Assembly (NCBI RefSeq): GCF_004379255.2
Contig: NC_056046.1
Span: 11,904,001 to 11,968,000 of the forward strand
Direction: 5' to 3'
DNA: 64,000 nucleotides
Source of the DNA: Salvia splendens
Taxonomy: Eukaryota > Streptophyta > Magnoliopsida > Lamiales > Lamiaceae
Shown: in pieces, positions 57,887-64,000 of the stretch
How positions within the stretch are numbered: position 1 is the stretch's first letter
Layout of the letters: each line of letters begins with the position of its first letter
Translations under genes and position numbers: made by a program
Notes under the pieces: generated by a model
Databases searched by the model: none
The model's input: only the letters and a program-made list of their open reading frames with translations
What the model was told of the DNA's origin: nothing

Positions 57887-59113
57887 AGCACCTGCATCGG
57901 TGGTCTATGCGCCGAGCAGGCGTCGTGCCGCTGGTGCGGCGGAGCTCTGCTCACCGCTGTGCTCTTGCCAGCGGCACCGCCCTGCTCGATGCATAGAGCA
58001 CCACCGTGCCGCTGAGCAGGGTGACGTGGCGGGCGTTCATTGGCCAACGGTAATTCTGTTGGATATTTTCTTTTTTTAAAAAAAATTGAAAATAATACCA
58101 AAAATTAAAAAAAAAAAATCGGATTCCCAAAAATATGACTGTTTTTTTACCGTTTTTTGAATTTTTTTATAAATTTTTTTAATCTCAAAATCATCTATAA
58201 ATACACACATTAATCATCCATTTTCACGTCAAATTATCTCTCAATTCATCACCTACATCTTCCTCTCTCACTCAAACGCTCTCTAAATTCAGAAATGGAT
58301 ATGAAAGATATCATTGCGGAAGCGGAGAGCGAAGAACAAGAATACTATCAACAATATTGTACCGCTTATGAAGCCTATCTCGCTACTGCTGCCCCCGCCC
58401 CTCCAAATCGCCGCTACATCCCTCGTGAACGGGAGAGAGCCCACGAAAGGCTCGTTGCCGATTATTTTTTCGACGAGCCGCAGTTTCCGGTAGATTACTT
58501 CCGGCGCCGTTTCCGCATGCCAAAACGGTTGTCCGCCCGTGTTGAATACTTCCAATCATGTAGAGACGCAACCGGTCGGCAAAGTCTCTCGGCGTGCAGA
58601 AGTGTACTTGTGCCCTCCGACAACTTGCTACCGAGCAAACGGCTGACCTCTTCGACGAGTATCTGCATGTTGGTGAGTCAACTGGAATCCTATGCCTCAA
58701 AAATTTTTACACCGCCGTTCGTTCTGCTTTCGGTGAGGAATTTCTTCGGGCACCCACCACCGAAGATCGTCAACGGTTGCTTCATCTTCACGAAACCGTC
58801 CACGGATTTCCCGGTATGCTTAGCAGCATTGACTGCATGCATTGGAAGTGGAAGAATTGCCCGAAGCTTGGAGGGAGCAACACTTAAGCGGCCCAACGCT
58901 TATCCTTGAATCGGTCGCCGACTGCCGCCTATGGATTGAGCATGCATATTTCGGTGTTTCCAGATCCAACAACGACTTGAACGTGTTATATTCTTCACCA
59001 TTCTTCAATGATGTTTTGAATGGTGTAGCACCGGTGATCGACTTCACCGTCAATGGAAATCCATACCACATGGGGTATTATCTTACCGATGGTATCTACC
59101 CAAGGTGGGAGAG
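57887..59113 (+). mobile_element. 3'-truncated Harbinger transposon (family A)
   Basis: Starts with GAGCACCTGCATCGGTGG, preceded by TTA, matching the right end of 18022-19843 in inverted orientation, with the same gcaccgccctgctcgatgc GC-rich subterminal block. The sequence is Harbinger-like until IYPRW in the transposase, then breaks at a (GA)n run (59109-59124) directly against the last exon of the peroxidase pseudogene. The other terminus is absent. Confidence 0.82.
58295..59112 (+). pseudogene. HARBI1-like transposase pseudogene, C-terminus lost
   Basis: Opens MDMKDIIAEAESEEQEYYQQ and RRYIPRERERAHERLVADYF, with an FRRRFRMPKRL motif. A deletion removes the following FLRIVNTL-type segment, a frameshift follows, and the next block is TADLFDEYLHVGESTGILCL to MLSSIDCMHWKWKNCP (first Asp). 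A further deletion after EQHLSG precedes SNNDLNVLYSS (second Asp) and PYHMGYYLTDGIYPRW. The catalytic Glu region is missing. Clearly related to the transposase remnant at 18442-19700. Confidence 0.85.
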
Positions 59114-59127
59114 AGAGAGAGAGAGAC

Positions 59128-60700
<1,573 letters not shown>

Positions 60701-60899
60701 CTATACAATTATCGAAAATCTAGTAGTGTTGTGGAATTAGTGGGTTGAATTGGAGTGAGGAGAAGAGGTTGATTGGGATGAATATATATAGAGCAAAAAG
60801 AGTTGATAGTTGGGGTCTCTAATGGCTGCAACGCGTATGGATCAATTTAATTAACAAGTGTGTTAGTACTAATGTATGTGTTTGTATATATATATATAT

Positions 60900-61205
60900 G
60901 GGGATCATTTCCTTTTTGTATCTTTTGTTCTTTTTAATCTCAGCTCCGCGATTTTGTCATCCGACGGTTAGATTTGTGCCACGTGTCATTTAATAATGCA
61001 GATTTTCAGTTGAATAATGTACACGGACTAATAATGCACCATTATAGTGTAATAATGCAGATTTTCAATTGAATAATGCACACCGACTAATAATGCATTA
61101 TTATAGTGTAATAATGCAGATCATCTGGACCGTTTATGAATGAGATCTAACGGCCCATATTAAGAAGAATAAAGGATCTAAGGGATGAATAGGAGAATAA
61201 CGCTC

Positions 61206-61206
<1 letters not shown>
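60900..61206. mobile_element. Probable MITE inserted in a TA microsatellite
   Basis: About 300 bp lying between two (TA)n tracts (60885-60899 and 61208-61293), with ends ggggatcatttcc and, complemented, gggagcgttattctcc. Its centre has three tandem-like copies of taataatgcagattttca / taataatgca (60990-61120). Micron-type elements that target (TA)n are known in plants; the assignment here is an inference. Confidence 0.5.

Positions 61207-61207
<1 letters not shown>

Positions 61208-61293
<86 letters not shown>
61208..61293. repeat. (AT)n microsatellite, ~86 bp
   Basis: Uninterrupted alternating A/T. Confidence 0.97.
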
Positions 61294-61295
<2 letters not shown>

Positions 61296-61993
61296 TTCTT
61301 GGAATTCAACTATTGGATGTCAATTTCAATTTTCAATAATAAAATGATTTGGGTCAACAATGGTATGTGGATGTGGAGGGGGTAACTTTTTTAGGAAGAT
61401 TCTGTGAGGACGACATGCGGATAACAAATGATTTGTAAAGTCATTTTGCGTTACATAAAGTGCCAAAACTCAAAAAGCATTCCACACAGTAGAACATATA
61501 ATTATAATGTATGTCACATGCATTAATTATCTTCTTGGTGATTAACAATAACCAGTTACAACTTACATGACGAAGGATCACGGAAATGCGGGTATTTAAG
61601 CATATAAACAAAATACTAGTATTAACAAACCAAAAAAATATTGTTCCAATCGAAAATATATTGTAAAATGCAAAATTCAACTAACAATAAGTACTTATGT
61701 GACATGGCTCATGTTAAATGATACTAGTATAAAGTAATTTGCACTTATGTACACGGAATATATAAACTATGCATTACATCATGATAAGATTAAGGTGTAT
61801 TAATATTATTATAATATATAGGTTAAATGCAGTTATTTATATATATAGGTTCAATAGGAGACTTTTACTTATTACGCGACAATTTTAGCTGCATAATGAT
61901 TAATGAGGATGAATTTTGCAAGCCGAAGATGTAAATATAGTTAACAGCGAATTTGTTATATTAATTAACATAAATAAAATAAACTATATAAAG
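61294..61993. other. AT-rich spacer
   Basis: No feature recognised up to the LTR. Confidence 0.4.
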
Positions 61994-62853
61994 TGTAGGG
62001 ATCAGACAATTCCGGGTTCACTATTTACCGAGACCTCTTTGGTCTTGTTACAAGATGGCTCAGTCAAACCATCAACCAAGCGACTGATGTTACAAGATAA
62101 CTAGCTATTACAGTTATTAACAAATAGCTAATCCTAGAAGCAATCTTGAGCTTGACAGCTCCAAGATCCTATGTAAGTACCTGCACACTCAATACCCAAG
62201 TTAGTAACACAAGGTAACAGATCCAATCGGATCTTGGTGCAAACAATTAAGAAATACAGTAAGGAACACAAGTGAACAACAGTCAACGGCTCAGACACCC
62301 GCCGAAGACACAAGCCTATTCTCCAGAACACCGATCCAAAGGAGCACAGCCGAATCTCTCAGTGAATCACCTCACACTCCAGATTCCAGGCCTAACCGAC
62401 TCCTACACACCAGATCTAAACCGTTCAAGAATAGTCTCTCACAGAAAACCTCACACCAGAAACCCTAGCTCTCTCAAAACATCAGCAACCGAAGTGGTTG
62501 CCTGCTAAACTACTGTAGCAAGGTCTACTACACTTCCAACCGTGAGAAATCACAAGGAAACCGCCGGAGAACCGTCGGCGAAGAAAGCAACAGAGAAGAG
62601 AAGAGAGAGCATCTCAGAGCTTCGAGAGAAAGAGAGAGAGAGTGTTTTTGAAACGAATGAATAAACCAAAGAGACTAACCTCTCACATAACAAACACATC
62701 TCGCAATCCAATGGCTGAACACAAGGATCCAGGTGAGAGGAACACGTGGCGGCATCTGGAGTGAGAGATATGTGAATTGGGTCAAGCCCAATTCAGATAC
62801 ACATGGGCTCCAGAAAAATATAGGCCCAAATGAAGGTCCACCATAATTCAACA
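61994..62853 (-). repeat. 3' LTR of the copia element
   Basis: 860 bp with TG...CA ends in both readings (TGTTGAATT...CCCTACA on the minus strand). It includes a GA-rich run near 62595-62640. Its sequence is unlike the solo LTRs elsewhere in the window. Confidence 0.85.
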
Positions 62854-63109
62854 TACTCCACCTTGGACTTCATTCTGAGAAACCAGCTTGCACCACACGG
62901 CTAAGGTGTAAATTCATCACAGCCTACATGGTAGCCCCCTCAGCCCCAAAGAACAAAGTTCACTGGCATTCTTGGGAACCACCAAGTTGCCTCTAGACAC
63001 CAGAGGGTTGAAGACCCATTAGTCTAAGAGGACTTGTTGCCTCAAGTCACCCATCACCCTTACCACAGTAGATTAGGTAACTGAGGTCTTTTTTCCCCGG
63101 GACATGCAC

Positions 63110-64000
63110 TTATCCAAAATCAAAATGCAAAAACTTAATGCAGAAAATTAGTTTTTCAAGAGGTAAGCATTTAGTACCCATATCAGCTGGGTTCTTATCT
63201 GTGTGTACTTTAGAAAGAAAAACTTCACCTTTTTCTACAATATCCCTAATGTAATGAAATCTTACATCAATATGCTTAGTTCTATCATGGAAAACGGGAT
63301 TCTTGCACAGTTGAATAGCAGATTGAGAGTCAGAGAATACCACAGGAGTTTTCACAAAGTTAAGTTCAGAAAGTACTCCCTTTAGCCACACAGCTTCTTT
63401 CATAGCTTCAGTGATAGCAATGTACTCAGACTCAGTAGTAGACAAGGCAACAATATGTTGCAGTTGTGACTTCCAACTAATGCAGGACCTACACACAGTA
63501 AAAACATAGGAAGTGGTGGACTTCCTCTTATCCCTGTCATTAGCATAGTTAGAATCAACATATCCAGCAAGTTTAACACCTTCTTCACACTTAGAATAGC
63601 ATAAACCATACTTTGCAGTATGCTTCAGGTATCTCAACAACCATTTCAAAGCTTCCCAATGCACAGGACCAGGATTAGACATATATCTACTCAAGCATGA
63701 AACAACATAAGCAATATCAGGTCTAGTACTAACCATTAAGTACATAACAGATCCAATAGCATTAGCATAGGGAACCTTCTTCATGGAATTGATATCAAGT
63801 TCAGTTTGAGGGCAGAGATCTTTACTCAACACAAAATGACCAGCAAGAGGGACAGAAACAGATTTAGCTTCAAGCATGTTAAATTTCTTCAGAATTTTGT
63901 AAACATAGGGTTCCTGATGCAAGATAAGAGTATATTTCTTTCTATCCCTGAAAATATTAATTCCCAGAATTTTCTGAGCATCCCCTAAGTCTTTCATGTC
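63110..64000 (-). CDS. Ty1-copia pol polyprotein, C-terminal part (RT end and RNase H)
   Basis: About 295 residues in one open frame, entering from the right edge. MKDLGDAQKILGI and LHQEPYVYKILKKFNM are the end of the reverse transcriptase, followed by ANAIGSVMYLMVSTRPDIAY and YLKHTAKYGLCY. RNase H has GYVDSNYANDRDKRKSTT (Asp), STTESEYIAI (Glu), FSDSQSAIQLCK (Asp) and DRTKHIDVRFHYIRD. It ends with DKNPADMGTKCLP and a stop at 63110. No stop or shift occurs in the visible part, so the element may be young. Confidence 0.94.
   Translation of the reverse strand, partial: DMKDLGDAQKILGINIFRDRKKYTLILHQEPYVYKILKKFNMLEAKSVSVPLAGHFVLSKDLCPQTELDINSMKKVPYANAIGSVMYLMVSTRPDIAYVVSCLSRYMSNPGPVHWEALKWLLRYLKHTAKYGLCYSKCEEGVKLAGYVDSNYANDRDKRKSTTSYVFTVCRSCISWKSQLQHIVALSTTESEYIAITEAMKEAVWLKGVLSELNFVKTPVVFSDSQSAIQLCKNPVFHDRTKHIDVRFHYIRDIVEKGEVFLSKVHTDKNPADMGTKCLPLEKLIFCIKFLHFDFG

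Larger units (their letters stand above)
61994..64000 (-). mobile_element. Ty1-copia retrotransposon, 3' end (continues beyond the window)
   Basis: Minus-strand element. Its 3' LTR is 61994-62853 (860 bp, plus-strand ends TGTAGGG...TTCAACA). A polypurine tract (AAGGTGGAGTA, minus strand) is at 62854-62864, then a ~245-bp untranslated spacer, then the end of the pol gene. The 5-bp target site on the left would be TAAAG (61989-61993). The 5' part, including its LTR, lies to the right of the window. Confidence 0.9.

Noticed and set aside
61185..61385. Open frame with a long Tyr-Ile repeat
   Set aside because: Direct translation of the (AT)n microsatellite.

Overview
This is nuclear DNA of a flowering plant, almost certainly a eudicot. 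Genes have many GT-AG introns and plastid-targeted products. Plant-type U1/U2 snRNA genes carry USE and TATA signals. The spacers hold PIF/Harbinger, hAT, Stowaway-type and Ty1-copia elements. The species cannot be fixed from sequence alone; an asterid such as a member of Lamiales is a guess.

Layout, left to right: the 3'-truncated end of a plastid-type tRNase Z gene (TRZ2, minus); a CREC-family EF-hand protein with long introns (minus); a transposon-rich stretch; a decayed plastid acetyl-CoA carboxylase biotin-carboxylase pseudogene (plus); a broken Harbinger transposon and a perfect solo LTR; an SRM1-like MYB/SANT factor (plus). From 26 to 38 kb, two GEM-like GRAM-domain genes (minus) are interleaved with at least nine U1/U2 snRNA genes and pseudogenes, and an RRM-like gene lies between them. 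Then come a TMEM53/DUF829-like gene (minus), two complete-ended Harbinger elements of different families (one with only the Myb-like ORF, one with only a broken transposase), an hAT MITE, plastid GAPDH subunit A (GAPA, plus), a PP2A activator (PTPA, minus), a small secreted cysteine-rich gene (minus), a truncated Harbinger copy abutting a class III peroxidase pseudogene split by a solo LTR, and the 3' end of a Ty1-copia retrotransposon leaving the right edge.

The single-copy genes are ordinary housekeeping loci with no pathway in common: tRNA 3' processing, secretory-pathway calcium binding, Calvin-cycle reduction, PP2A activation and transcription. The unusual part is 26-38 kb. One U1 gene with USE and TATA and one near-complete U2 gene sit among truncated, internally deleted, tandem and inverted copies, alongside duplicated GEM-like genes. 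An 18-bp promoter block of the GEM-like genes recurs a third time, inverted, with no gene attached. This looks like local duplication and decay of a mixed snRNA/protein-gene block. Exon coordinates are read by eye from splice signals and reading frame.
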